Under the pieces are notes generated by a model. It worked only from the letters and a program-made list of their open reading frames with translations, was not told the DNA's origin and ran no database searches. A program made the translations under genes and the position numbers. A stretch of DNA of 64,000 nt from positions 5,830 through 69,829 of the forward strand of contig JBBCJA010000035.1 of the NCBI GenBank assembly GCA_037189585.1. The letters run 5' to 3'. The stretch's first letter is position 1. The number at the start of each line of letters is the position of its first letter. This document shows, in pieces, positions 42,825 to 51,662 of the stretch. The stretch comes from JAEXNA01 sp037189585 (GTDB taxonomy: Bacteria > Vulcanimicrobiota > Xenobia > Xenobiales > JADMJV01).

Positions 42825-43252
42825 CGTTCTTTCCGCGCGGGAGTAAATGGGGCGGACCGCCGTCCGTCCGGGAGCTCGAGAACCGCGGGGAAGTTGGCCC
42901 TTTGGAGAAGAAAAGGCACCGACACCTTCACGCGTCTTCGTGCCGGAATGGTGAAAGGGCCGACAGTCCTGGTGAGTCCCGTTCCCAGGTCCACCAGGGC
43001 GTCGTAGTTACTGGAAAGCCGGTCGCCTCCGGCCTCGACTAGAGTAACGAGCTCCTTCCAGTGACAGATTTTGTCCTCGTTGGAAAAATTCTTGACTTGG
43101 AAATGGACGAAGACGACCGGCTCTTTTCGAGCCAACTCAAAATGGGTCAGCCTCACCTCGAACCCCTCCCAAAGATAGCTCGCGCCGTTGTGAAAGCTGG
43201 GGCTGGCGTAGGCGATGGAGCAAAAAATGAGGAGCCAAAGGAACCAGCGCAT
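42821..43252 (-). CDS. Secreted protein of unknown function
   Basis: A 143-residue precursor with a short Sec signal (MRWFLWLLIFCSIAYA). The mature part is a beta-sandwich-like sequence with FVHFQVKNFSNEDKICHW and TVGPFTIPARRRVKVSVPF, similar in pattern to DUF4352-type telokinin-like domains, but this is only a resemblance. ATG 43252 gives a complete signal. It ends on the DUF4031 stop. Confidence 0.6.
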   Translation of the reverse strand: MRWFLWLLIFCSIAYASPSFHNGASYLWEGFEVRLTHFELARKEPVVFVHFQVKNFSNEDKICHWKELVTLVEAGGDRLSSNYDALVDLGTGLTRTVGPFTIPARRRVKVSVPFLLQRANFPAVLELPDGRRSAPFTPARKER

Positions 43253-43413
43253 CTCTTTTGGGTTCGGGGGAATTGGGGTTAGCTCATTTTTCCAAAATTT
43301 TTCATGGTGAAGAGATAAGTTTACACGGGGAGTCAGAAAGGGAACGGAATAAGAGATGGAATCAGTTCGACTCCCCGATGCCACTCAGCTCCGGGGTGGA
43401 AAGTGTGGATGAA

Positions 43414-44811
43414 ATGGTCAGGGTTATCTCCGCGGACAGGGCAGAGAGGCCTCACGCGGAAAACGGAATAGTGAGCAGACGAGCCCCCGGCAAGAAGCAT
43501 CACATTCTCTTGATGGAAAGGCAAGCCCATATTCGGCAAAGCCTCACTGTTCTACTTAAGGACCTCTTCAACATTCATACCGCGGAAAGCGCCGACGCGG
43601 CTCTCGATGTTTTCCGCGCCCGCAGTGTCGCCGTTTTAGTCGCTGATGAGAGCGTGACCAATTGCGGCAACGAGTTCCTGGCGGAAGTGGGCCAACTCAG
43701 TCCGGCGACCCGGGTTTTGTTGACCGGCTACGACCAGGTCGAGACGGTGGTGCGGGCTGTCGATCGTGGACAGATTTACGCTTACGTGGCCAAGCCGTGG
43801 TCTCCCATGGAGCTTCGATTGACTTTGACTCAAGCCGCCGCGCACTACGATCTCTTCCGCAAGCTGCAGCTCGAACAGTTGCTCTTGCGACAACTTTTGG
43901 AACATAGCCCCGACGTGATCTACTTCAAGGATCAAGACCGCCGATTCACCAGGGTGAATAAGGCCAAAGCGGCCCTGGTGGGAATCGACGAACCGGGACT
44001 TTTGATCGGGCGTGGTGACTGGGACTTTTTCTCTCCCGAAGAGGCTTCTCGTATCACCGAAGAAGACGATCGCGTAATCGCCGACCAGCGCGCCGTGGTC
44101 GATGAACTTCACCAATTCACCCCACCGGACGGGCGCCTGCGCTGGTTTTCCACCACCAAAGTTCCGCTCGACCCGGAAGTCGGAGGCGGCCTGGTCGGAA
44201 TCTCTCGCGACATCACCGATCGCAAGGTGGCCGAGGAGCAGTTGCAGTGCGTGACCCAGCGACTGGTGGACGCGGAGAAGGACAAGAAAGTCTTCTACAC
44301 CCAGGTGGTGAGAGCTGTCACGGGTGGCAAGTTGAATCTCGTGGATGCCGAGGAGATCCCTCCGCTGGAGACCATCTCTTTGTCCTACACACTGGACAAA
44401 CCCGAGAACTACGCTATTTTGCGCGACGCGCTTCGCGAACTGGCGCTGGGGTCGGGCTTCACCGAGGAGCAGACCGAGGATCTGATCCTGGCTACCGGAG
44501 AAGCTGTGACCAACGCTATCAAACACGCCGTGGACGGTATCTTCGAGGCCTGTTTGAGCGAGAACAGCATCACCGTGAGAGTCCGCGACCACGGGCACGG
44601 CATTCGCTCCGAGGATCTGCCGGAGACGCTTTTTCAAGCCGGATTTTCCACCAAGATCTCCTTGGGGCTGGGCTACACATTGCTGCTCCAACTCGTGGAC
44701 GGTATCTGGTTGGCGACGGGAGCGGGCGGGACCATCCTCCAGTTACAAAAGCATAGAGCCAGTCAAGACGCCGAACAAGAAGCTCTTCTAGCTCTTCTGG
44801 ACCGCTTTTGA
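43414..44811 (+). CDS. Receiver-PAS-HATPase signalling protein
   Basis: A 465-residue three-domain protein. The N-terminal receiver keeps the phospho-Asp (VLVADES) and YVAKPW, but the acidic pocket is changed (LLMERQAHIR). A PAS domain follows (LLRQLLEHSPDVIYFKDQDR, then GISRDITDR). The C-terminal ATPase is of the RsbW/HATPase_c_2 type (ATGEAVTNAIKHA, VRDHGHGI, LGLGYTLL), so it may be an anti-sigma-factor-like or histidine kinase. The start is uncertain: ATG 43414 has GGTGGAAAG upstream; GTG 43471 and ATG 43378 are options. The next gene is also a receiver-containing kinase. Confidence 0.8.
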   Translation: MVRVISADRAERPHAENGIVSRRAPGKKHHILLMERQAHIRQSLTVLLKDLFNIHTAESADAALDVFRARSVAVLVADESVTNCGNEFLAEVGQLSPATRVLLTGYDQVETVVRAVDRGQIYAYVAKPWSPMELRLTLTQAAAHYDLFRKLQLEQLLLRQLLEHSPDVIYFKDQDRRFTRVNKAKAALVGIDEPGLLIGRGDWDFFSPEEASRITEEDDRVIADQRAVVDELHQFTPPDGRLRWFSTTKVPLDPEVGGGLVGISRDITDRKVAEEQLQCVTQRLVDAEKDKKVFYTQVVRAVTGGKLNLVDAEEIPPLETISLSYTLDKPENYAILRDALRELALGSGFTEEQTEDLILATGEAVTNAIKHAVDGIFEACLSENSITVRVRDHGHGIRSEDLPETLFQAGFSTKISLGLGYTLLLQLVDGIWLATGAGGTILQLQKHRASQDAEQEALLALLDRF

Positions 44812-44868
44812 GCCGCATCCCATCCCCTTTAGACATGACGCCTCGACAAGCTGAGGTATAATGCGGGT

Positions 44869-46353
44869 ATGGCTGACCACCTGAGCCCATTGATTCTCAT
44901 CGTCGATGACGAAGAGATCGGCCGGCTCATGCTCCGCCGCCTGCTCGAAAACGAGGGATATCGGGTGGAGTGCGCCGAGAACGGGAGCGCGGGGATCGAG
45001 AAGGCGAGAAATCTCGAACCGGACTTGATTCTTCTCGATGTCGTGATGCCGGTGATCGACGGCTACGAGGTTTGTGAGATCTTAAGACGAGATCCGGTTT
45101 TGGCCGAGGTTCCGCTTATCATGTTGACTTCCTTGGATGATTCGGAGTCAAGACTTCGTGGACTTCAAGCCGGTGCCGACGACTTTCTTTCCAAGCCGGT
45201 CGTCCCCGAAGAGCTGAAGGCTCGAGCCAAGACGGTCACCCGACTCAATCGATATCGGCGCTTGCGTTTGGAGCGAGCGCGCTTCGACTGGGTCATCGAG
45301 AACGCGGATGAAGGATACCTCTTAGTCGACGAAGCGGGACGGTTGCTTTATGCTAACGGAAAAGCCAAGAAGTTCCTCGGCCTGACCAATCAAGCCAAAG
45401 GGCACGACATGTTGGAGCTTTTAAAGCGACGTTTCAAGCTGCGCCCTCCCGAACGATGGATCTCCTGGCCGGCGCTGCCCAACGACGAGGCCCTGCATCT
45501 TCTCTTACCGGAATCGGAGCGGAGTTCGGCTGTCTGGCTAGAGGTTCGCGCGGTGGCTCATCAGTTGGGCCCGGCCTCGGAATTCTTGCTTCAGTTGCGA
45601 GACGTCACTCAGGAACAGGCGACCCAGCGCTGCGTCTGGACTTTCGAGTCTCTGGTTTCTCATAAGCTCAGAACTCCACTGACCAAGATTCATCTGGGAC
45701 TTTCCGTGATCGAGAAGAAGGCTGGGCGCCTGTCGGCTCAGGAGATCCAAGAATTCGCGGGCCTGGCCAACGAAGGCGTCAGCGACCTCAAAAGACAGCT
45801 CGAAGGGGTGCTTGGCTATCTGAACGCCCCCACCGCGATGCCGGACGGGAAGGGCTTCGCCCTGGTCGGCCTCTGCAAGTTGGTGGACGAAGTGGTCGGC
45901 CAACTCGGTTTGCCGCCGGTGGTTCCCATGTTTGATGAAAGACTTCCCGACCACGTCCACCTCTCCGACCATGCCATGGAATTGATCCTCATGGAGCTGT
46001 TCGGAAATAGCAAGAAATTTCACCCCCAGGGTCGCCCGCAGATGCAACTGCGGGCTCGGCGCTCTGGAGAGCGTGTGGTCATCGAAGTCGAGGATGATGG
46101 AGTCAGTTTGACTCCGGCTCAGCTACAACGAGCCGTCCAGCCCTACTATCAGGGGGAAAGACGCTTTACTGGCCAAGTCGAGGGTATGGGATTGGGCCTG
46201 TCTTTGGTTTGTTCCATGGCCTGGGAAGTAGGGGGAGAATGCACGGTGAGAAATCGCTCCGACGGTAACGGTGTCGTTGTCGAATTGCGCTTGCCGATGG
46301 GCGGACAGGGACCGAGCTCCCATCGTTCCACCCCCCAATGCGCCGGACTTTAG
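44869..46353 (+). CDS. Hybrid response regulator-histidine kinase
   Basis: A 494-residue protein. Residues 8-125 are a canonical receiver: acidic pair in ILIVDDEE, phospho-Asp in LILLDVVMP, and Lys in FLSKPV. A PAS-like region (ADEGYLLVDEAGRLLYANG) and a HisKA segment with the phosphoacceptor in SHKLRTPLTKI follow. The C-terminal HATPase_c has LMELFGNSKKFH, VEDDGVSLT and GMGLGLSLV, with a changed G1 box. It would pass phosphate within itself. It follows the previous signalling gene by 57 bases, so the two probably work together. Confidence 0.87.
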   Translation: MADHLSPLILIVDDEEIGRLMLRRLLENEGYRVECAENGSAGIEKARNLEPDLILLDVVMPVIDGYEVCEILRRDPVLAEVPLIMLTSLDDSESRLRGLQAGADDFLSKPVVPEELKARAKTVTRLNRYRRLRLERARFDWVIENADEGYLLVDEAGRLLYANGKAKKFLGLTNQAKGHDMLELLKRRFKLRPPERWISWPALPNDEALHLLLPESERSSAVWLEVRAVAHQLGPASEFLLQLRDVTQEQATQRCVWTFESLVSHKLRTPLTKIHLGLSVIEKKAGRLSAQEIQEFAGLANEGVSDLKRQLEGVLGYLNAPTAMPDGKGFALVGLCKLVDEVVGQLGLPPVVPMFDERLPDHVHLSDHAMELILMELFGNSKKFHPQGRPQMQLRARRSGERVVIEVEDDGVSLTPAQLQRAVQPYYQGERRFTGQVEGMGLGLSLVCSMAWEVGGECTVRNRSDGNGVVVELRLPMGGQGPSSHRSTPQCAGL

Positions 46354-46382
46354 GACCTTTCTAGACAGGTCCTAAAGTCCGG
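46343..46382. terminator. 16-bp perfect inverted repeat over the stop codon
   Basis: CCGGACTTTAGGACCT pairs perfectly with AGGTCCTAAAGTCCGG across an 8-base loop. The TAG stop (46351-46353) of the kinase lies in the left arm. No U-tract follows. Same design as 1844-1869. Confidence 0.6.
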
Positions 46383-46435
46383 ATGTTCATATCTTCGTCC
46401 TATCTCGTAGGGACAGATCCGTCTATCATCGGATC

Positions 46436-46546
46436 ATGCAAGACGTGTTGATGATTAGCGCCAGCGGAGTTCTCCGAAGATTTCGATTTGTGACCCCCGA
46501 CGCTTTAACGGTTCTGATGGCCGCCGGATGGACCCCACGCTCTTAA
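46436..46546 (+). CDS. Candidate 36-residue protein
   Basis: ATG 46436 to TAA 46546 encodes a basic peptide ending DALTVLMAAGWTPRS after SGVLRRFRFV. It lies in the 250-base gap between the hybrid kinase and the convergent secreted protein. No clear Shine-Dalgarno; the sequence looks protein-like but short. Confidence 0.3.
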   Translation: MQDVLMISASGVLRRFRFVTPDALTVLMAAGWTPRS

Positions 46547-46604
46547 GATTTCCACCTTTCCCAGATGTGTGAATCAGCCTGGGGATAACTATGGGGAAAG
46601 CCCT

Positions 46605-47645
46605 TTAGACTCGCATGGTTATCCCGTTGTCATCGGGGGATAACTTGTTCATGGATCGGGCAAAAGGTGCTTCACGTTCCACTTGAGGATCCGGACACCT
46701 TTCGAAAACAACATCGAAATTCCAGATGATGGTCGAAAGCAGCGCGTGGGCATCTTCCAGTCCGGTCGAGCTTTCCACCGGATAGTGGACCATGAAGTCG
46801 TACTCTTGACCATCGCGTACGACCACGGCCAGAAGAGTCTGATGGGTTGGAGGCCCCTGTGGTGGAAACATCCCGTCTATGACGAAGGCGGCGGCTTGCT
46901 CTCTGCCTATGCTCAGCATCATTCGTCCCTGACAAACGGCGCCCGCGGGTAAGGAGCGGGGAACTCCCTCGTAGAGTTGAGCCAGCGTGTGTTCGGCTTT
47001 GGCTTTGGTCACCACCACCGCTACCTCCTCAAGGCTAGCCAGCGACAAAACCGCGTGAGGATTGTGGGTAACTCGAAAGTCTTCCGCGGTGAAGATGGTG
47101 AAGCTTTTGTCGCTGGAGCGAAACTCTAACCTGGGACCCGAAGCCCTCGCGGGAACCCTCCATTCGACCTGGTCTAGAAGCACCAGCGCGCGATCGGTGT
47201 TCCAGGTACTGCCGGTCGGAATCTTGAGTTGGAAAAGATATTCCTGTCCGTCGCGTAAGACCACGACTTGGAGCTGGTCGGCTCGCTCGGGTGAATCTCC
47301 AATTTCAAAGGCGGTCGCCAGTTCAGCTCCGACCGTCGTCATTCGATTGGACAGGACATGCCGCCCCTGAGGTAGGGTGGCGGGGAATTTTTCCGCCAGC
47401 TCCGTGAGGGATTTCACGCTACTGGTTTTCTTGCTGACCGTGAACTCGAAGTTTTCAGGCCCGACCAGGTGCAGCAAAGGAGATGAGTGCCCCGGAGCGA
47501 CGGAAAAGCGGTCCGTATCCTTAAATGAGAAGCTAAGGTCGCGAGAGAAGAACTCCGTGCGTGTCTGGGCCCAGGCCGCGCCCCACAACGAGAGTGTCAC
47601 AGCCAGGATGATGAAGATAGGGACGCCGCGGCGGTTAGGGAACAT
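46605..47645 (-). CDS. Secreted protein with internal repeat
   Basis: A 346-residue precursor with a Sec signal (hydrophobic segment to about residue 26, AWA-Q cleavage). The mature protein consists of two similar halves, each with a YLFQLKIP or YDFMVHYP strand after a RDGQEY element and closing with a LLDQVEW or LLSTIIW helix. This PsbP-like duplication is visible by eye. Function unknown. ATG 47645 overlaps the stop of the M14 peptidase gene by 11 bases, so they share a transcript. Confidence 0.65.
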   Translation of the reverse strand: MFPNRRGVPIFIILAVTLSLWGAAWAQTRTEFFSRDLSFSFKDTDRFSVAPGHSSPLLHLVGPENFEFTVSKKTSSVKSLTELAEKFPATLPQGRHVLSNRMTTVGAELATAFEIGDSPERADQLQVVVLRDGQEYLFQLKIPTGSTWNTDRALVLLDQVEWRVPARASGPRLEFRSSDKSFTIFTAEDFRVTHNPHAVLSLASLEEVAVVVTKAKAEHTLAQLYEGVPRSLPAGAVCQGRMMLSIGREQAAAFVIDGMFPPQGPPTHQTLLAVVVRDGQEYDFMVHYPVESSTGLEDAHALLSTIIWNFDVVFERCPDPQVEREAPFARSMNKLSPDDNGITMRV

Positions 47646-48651
47646 ATCGGATCGCCTCCAGTAGAGCGGACTTGTTTTCTAGCCACATCGCCCTTCCGTC
47701 TCCCTCGGGAAATTCCAAGGTGATGGTCGGAATCTTTCGCTCCCGGCCAATGTAGTTCCCGAAGGAGCCGGGGGTCGGATAGCCGATGTCCGGCTCCACG
47801 GGATAACCGTTGAGCCGGCTCATTCGTTTCGCCAGCTCTCCCGCCGGACCGTCATAGTTGACGTTGTGCAGGGGGGCATGAATGGAGACGATCTTATTCG
47901 GGCGAATGGCCTCCAGCAGGGAGAGGATCGCCTGGGTCTCAGGCTCGGAGGCAGCCTCAGGACCGCCCCAGTATCGCGTCCCTTTCCCCTCGCTACTCCA
48001 GTTTTGGGCTGGGAAATTACGGTTGATGTCCACCTTGCTGGCGTTGACTCGAGTGCCGGTGGACAGTCCGTCGGGGTTGGTGACAGGGCAGATGGTCACG
48101 CTGTGACCGTTCAGAGTGTCCGGAGTCTTGACCAGGTACTCGATCAGGCGTCGTAGCGCGATCTCGCCGGCCGGCTCGTCTCCGTGAAAGACGCCGAAAA
48201 AGAGAGTGTGGTCAGGACCGGTTCCGAGGCGGACGACTTCCAGCGGACGGCCCTGAACCGAACGACCGAAGGTTCGCCAGACAGTTCCGTCTGGCGACAA
48301 GGTCGTGGCCAGACTCAGAAAGTCTTCAAGGATTTTGGGCTCCGACGGAGAGGCTGTCAGGGCCCAGCCTCGCTCCAGGCCAAGGCGTGCGAATTCCGGC
48401 TCCTGGCGGTATCTCGCGGCTTCGCCTCCCAGCCTCCAGCCCTCCCCTTCGAGCACGGGCTGCCAGGGTTGCAAAACCAGACGGGTGTCACCGCGCTGCC
48501 AGGCGGACCACTCCCCTTCGTTGGACGGTGCTTTTTCCCAACCGAGTTCGATCAGGATATTCTCGCTGGCCGGAGGCAAGGACGGCGGCTCGGGTTCGGC
48601 CCACACGGCCAGAGACAACAGTGCCCATAGCATCAATCGTAGGTACTTCAC
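47635..48651 (-). CDS. M14-family zinc carboxypeptidase (MpaA-like)
   Basis: A 338-residue protein with an N-terminal hydrophobic segment (MLWALLSLAVWA). The zinc ligands are H and E of HGDEPAGE and H of SIHAPLHN; the catalytic Glu is in TLEFPEGD. Substrate-recognition NPDGLS and DINRNFPAQNW are typical of murein-peptide amidases (MpaA) and related carboxypeptidases, which trim muropeptides or peptides. GTG 48651 overlaps the stop of the upstream gene as GTGA. It acts in the periplasm if the signal is cleaved. Confidence 0.85.
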   Translation of the reverse strand: MKYLRLMLWALLSLAVWAEPEPPSLPPASENILIELGWEKAPSNEGEWSAWQRGDTRLVLQPWQPVLEGEGWRLGGEAARYRQEPEFARLGLERGWALTASPSEPKILEDFLSLATTLSPDGTVWRTFGRSVQGRPLEVVRLGTGPDHTLFFGVFHGDEPAGEIALRRLIEYLVKTPDTLNGHSVTICPVTNPDGLSTGTRVNASKVDINRNFPAQNWSSEGKGTRYWGGPEAASEPETQAILSLLEAIRPNKIVSIHAPLHNVNYDGPAGELAKRMSRLNGYPVEPDIGYPTPGSFGNYIGRERKIPTITLEFPEGDGRAMWLENKSALLEAIRYVP

Positions 48652-49079
48652 GCGGGACTCTGAACCGAGCACGGGCGCATGCGTAGACTCACTTGAGAGC
48701 TATGCTCGGCCCCTCCCGTTTCGGCGGCCAGGATCTTGATGTGCATCTGCTCCTGGTCGTAGTGAAAATCCAGCGTACCGAGGTCTCCGATGGGGAAGCT
48801 CTCCTGCCCGTGGTTACCTCGGCAAAAAAGAGCACCGTTCTCCACCCAGAGCTGGGCCGGTTGGCCATTTTTGAGATAACGGACCTTGGCGCTTTCCCAT
48901 TCCTGAAGGTCCGAGCCGATCAACTGGTCCTTGATCACGCTGAGAGCCGCCGAGGAGTAGGCCGCCACTCGAGCCTTCGGGTCGCGCGGCACGGGGTCCA
49001 ACAGTCCCAGTCGCTTGCTGAGAGTATAACTGACCAGAGCGAATCCGCTCGCGGCAGCCCAGAGATAGATTTCCGCCAT
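48648..49079 (-). CDS. Membrane-anchored protein of unknown function
   Basis: A 143-residue protein with a hydrophobic N-terminus (YLWAAASGFALVSYTL) as a probable membrane anchor, then a soluble domain with LFCRGNHGQESFPIGDLGTL. I do not recognise the domain. Its stop overlaps the GTG of the M14 gene, so it is the first gene of a three-gene transcript (this, M14 peptidase, repeat protein). Confidence 0.6.
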   Translation of the reverse strand: MAEIYLWAAASGFALVSYTLSKRLGLLDPVPRDPKARVAAYSSAALSVIKDQLIGSDLQEWESAKVRYLKNGQPAQLWVENGALFCRGNHGQESFPIGDLGTLDFHYDQEQMHIKILAAETGGAEHSSQVSLRMRPCSVQSPA

Positions 49080-49223
49080 CGGCGGAAAGGGTTGGCGTTT
49101 TGAGATTCCCTTCCTTCAAGAGATGCCCCAGCGATAACTGCCGACCCGCGACCTGCTGAACCCCGTGCCTCTCGCACCATTGGCCTCCACGCCCACGCAC
49201 TCGATGTCATCGAAGAAGACCGT

Positions 49224-50678
49224 TCATGAGCGCGTGCGCTTCAAGATCACCATCCGTGGCTGAACCTTGGGATGAGACGTGGCTAACTCCAAGCCGGTGG
49301 TTTGTAGATCGAGGTGCATTGCCCAATCAGGGTGGGACTCTAGACCTGTGATAACGGCATATTTGGCTTTACCCGACCTCATCAAAGTAAGAAATTCTTC
49401 CTGAAGTTGAGGGATTGGCATTCCAGGCATCTCGGAGTAGTAGGTTACCTGGGCTACGCTCTGAGAAATGACCATCGCACCGGGGTCTTTCTGATTCTTT
49501 AGCCATTCGCCCGCTATTCGAAGCTCTTCATAGGAGGTGCTCTTTTGTATGGTTAACGTTGTCGAATGTTGAAGCATCAGCCCACAGATGCAAAGAAGAC
49601 AAGTCGCTGTTGTGCCCAGGACGATTTCTCTAAGATGCGGTGGTGAAAAGCGAGTAAGGTGCCAGTAGGCCGAGGCCATTAATAGGCACGCTGGGGCCAA
49701 GGAACCGTAGAGATAGCGATCCTCTAAGTGAGTGATCCAGAGGCCTTGCAGTAATAAGGGCCCCACGGCTAAACAGACAAGCAGCAGATGGGCCTGTCTG
49801 CGCTCCACCGGCCGGAATCTCCAACTAAGAATGTACCATCCAGTGAGCAACAGTCCGGCGATCAGGGCTATCCGAGAAATAGGGTCCCAGAGGCCAAAAA
49901 ATACTTTTATTGTATTCCATAGGGCGACAAGACGCTCCTCTGGGGACTGGGGCGTCATAATCCACGAGGTCGCTCTGACCGTGTCCAGGCCTCGGGTAAG
50001 AGCCTCAGGGGCCATTGCCAGGAGGGCCAGACCCAAGCAGATCCAGTAATCAGCTTTCCGAAGAGCACGAGCTCGCTCCGTCATCAACACAAAAATCAGA
50101 AGACTCACAGGAATCATGAACGCGGGATACCGCAGCATGATTGACATGGAAAATATTGGACCAGAAGCCCAAATCAGGATCTTTTGATCGGACAGAAAAA
50201 AAACCAGGGCGAGCAGCGCGAGAGTCACGTAAGGGACCTCGCACATGATTCGCTCCGTGTAGAACACGTTAAGATAGTGACATGAAAACAGAGCGGCCCC
50301 AATAATGCCCACCCATGGATTCATCAGCCGTGCTCCAACTCGGTAAACCAGGTAAACGCTCAGAAGCGAGGTTATGGTCAAGATGAGCCTTATCCCGACC
50401 TCTCCCAGACCTAGGGCAAAGAACGGAGCCATGAAAATCGAGAAAAGAATGGGCCGACCCGAGTCATACCCAGTTGAGGGTGTGCCCAGAGCAAAACTTT
50501 TGGCCTTGACCAAATAGTTCGCCTCGTCCCACCAGACAGGCTGCTCTGATGTCTGGTGTAGGCAGTAAATTCGTATTACGAGGGATACGCCAAGGACTAT
50601 TCCCAATAGGAGTCTTGGGAGGTTTAGGTTCGAGTGACCATCTTGTCCATCTAGGTCAAGAGCCTGGTTCTCAATCAA
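49224..50678 (-). CDS. GT-C glycosyltransferase (PMT_2/ArnT-like)
   Basis: A 484-residue membrane protein with about ten hydrophobic segments. The first loop has WWDEANYLVKA, the acidic motif of GT-C enzymes that bind a lipid-linked sugar donor, and a periplasmic C-terminal domain (DPGAMVISQSVAQV). Family members transfer sugars from polyprenyl phosphate to proteins or lipid A. TTG 50678 has GGGAG 7 bases upstream. Acceptor unknown. Confidence 0.82.
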   Translation of the reverse strand: MIENQALDLDGQDGHSNLNLPRLLLGIVLGVSLVIRIYCLHQTSEQPVWWDEANYLVKAKSFALGTPSTGYDSGRPILFSIFMAPFFALGLGEVGIRLILTITSLLSVYLVYRVGARLMNPWVGIIGAALFSCHYLNVFYTERIMCEVPYVTLALLALVFFLSDQKILIWASGPIFSMSIMLRYPAFMIPVSLLIFVLMTERARALRKADYWICLGLALLAMAPEALTRGLDTVRATSWIMTPQSPEERLVALWNTIKVFFGLWDPISRIALIAGLLLTGWYILSWRFRPVERRQAHLLLVCLAVGPLLLQGLWITHLEDRYLYGSLAPACLLMASAYWHLTRFSPPHLREIVLGTTATCLLCICGLMLQHSTTLTIQKSTSYEELRIAGEWLKNQKDPGAMVISQSVAQVTYYSEMPGMPIPQLQEEFLTLMRSGKAKYAVITGLESHPDWAMHLDLQTTGLELATSHPKVQPRMVILKRTRS

Positions 50679-50984
50679 AGGAATGCTCCCGGTTCGCTAG
50701 CTTTAGATGTCATCTTTGCGGAACCTATCCGGACACCCTTGACATTCTCCTTCTTGGCTGCCGCAAAGCTCCATCCGTCCCTCGCCTTTCTAAAAGTTGC
50801 GCCTGCGGTGCCTGTCGCGGGTAAAGGCCAACCGATGCGTCGTCCCGTTAAAACTACGCCTCACGAGAACAGAAGGATTAGTCGCGGGCCTCGCTCGACC
50901 TGGACGAACCTCGGTCCCGCTTGACGAGGGAAGGCTTCGCGGTCGCCGCGCAGGTCGTTGAATAGAGACGGAAAATCAAACTAA
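50679..50984. other. Intergenic region without evident feature
   Basis: About 300 bases between the divergent glycosyltransferase and the small gene at 50985. It contains a TTGACA-like box at 50737 without a matching -10, and no RNA gene, repeat or convincing ORF was seen. Confidence 0.5.
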
Positions 50985-51269
50985 ATGGCTTATCACTACA
51001 CCATTCAGCGCGCCTCCTATGAAGAAAGCGAAGACCCTGAAGTCCTCTTCGTCACCGAAGAAAGCTACAAACAAGCTCTCGAATCCCTCGAGAACAACCC
51101 GACCTTCTTTCCTTGGGCCTCCGCCTTTGCCTATCAAAGCGGACGCATTGACTTCCAAGCCCAAGGATGGAACCCTGACCAACCCGGAGTCGCCCAGGCC
51201 GCTGGAGTCCTGGCCAAACACCTCAACGCCCGAATCTTCGGCGAAAACGACGAGGAGTACTCGAGCTAA
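50985..51269 (+). CDS. Small protein of unknown function
   Basis: A 94-residue acidic protein (MAYHYTIQRASYEESEDPEV start). It contains YKQALESLENNPTFFPWASA and ends GENDEEYSS. No signal or membrane segment. I do not recognise it. It is the first of three plus-strand genes leading to the large clostripain-like protein. Confidence 0.6.
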   Translation: MAYHYTIQRASYEESEDPEVLFVTEESYKQALESLENNPTFFPWASAFAYQSGRIDFQAQGWNPDQPGVAQAAGVLAKHLNARIFGENDEEYSS

Positions 51270-51359
51270 ACACTCCTGTGACGAACCCGTGACGCTAGGG
51301 TCGTACAGTTACGGAAGTGAGAGCAAGTCACTAAGAAAACATCTAGGAAGACACACATC

Positions 51360-51626
51360 ATGAACGTTACCGCGACCCAAAACTTTATCACCCGAGACCA
51401 CTCGCGTGGCGGTCAGAAACCTGCGTCGACTGACAATGTCGCTCTGCCTAAAGAATCTTTCGTTCCCTCTTCCGGAAACCCGATGGCCGAGATCGCCAAA
51501 CTGCGCGAGCTGGCCGCTGGACGTAACCCCTACGGTGACAATGCCGGAGTGGGTAGCGCCGTGGAGAGAGGAGGAGACCTCCGTCCCGAAGAAATTCCCA
51601 TGATCTGCTGCTACGCGGTCGAGTAA
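51360..51626 (+). CDS. Small protein of unknown function
   Basis: An 88-residue protein with NFITRDHSRGGQKP near the start and ending IPMICCYAVE. Low complexity, with two adjacent cysteines near the C-terminus. AGGAAG lies 9 bases before ATG 51360. Located between the 94-residue gene and the large protein; the short spacing suggests one transcript. Possibly a small substrate, precursor or partner for the protease-like gene that follows (inference). Confidence 0.55.
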   Translation: MNVTATQNFITRDHSRGGQKPASTDNVALPKESFVPSSGNPMAEIAKLRELAAGRNPYGDNAGVGSAVERGGDLRPEEIPMICCYAVE

Positions 51627-51662
51627 GCTCGTCCGCGTCCCGCCAAGGAAGCGATTGGGCTA

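Noticed and set aside
43636..44691. Long minus-strand frame opposite the signalling gene
   Set aside because: Antisense of a well-supported receiver/PAS/ATPase gene, with no domain of its own.
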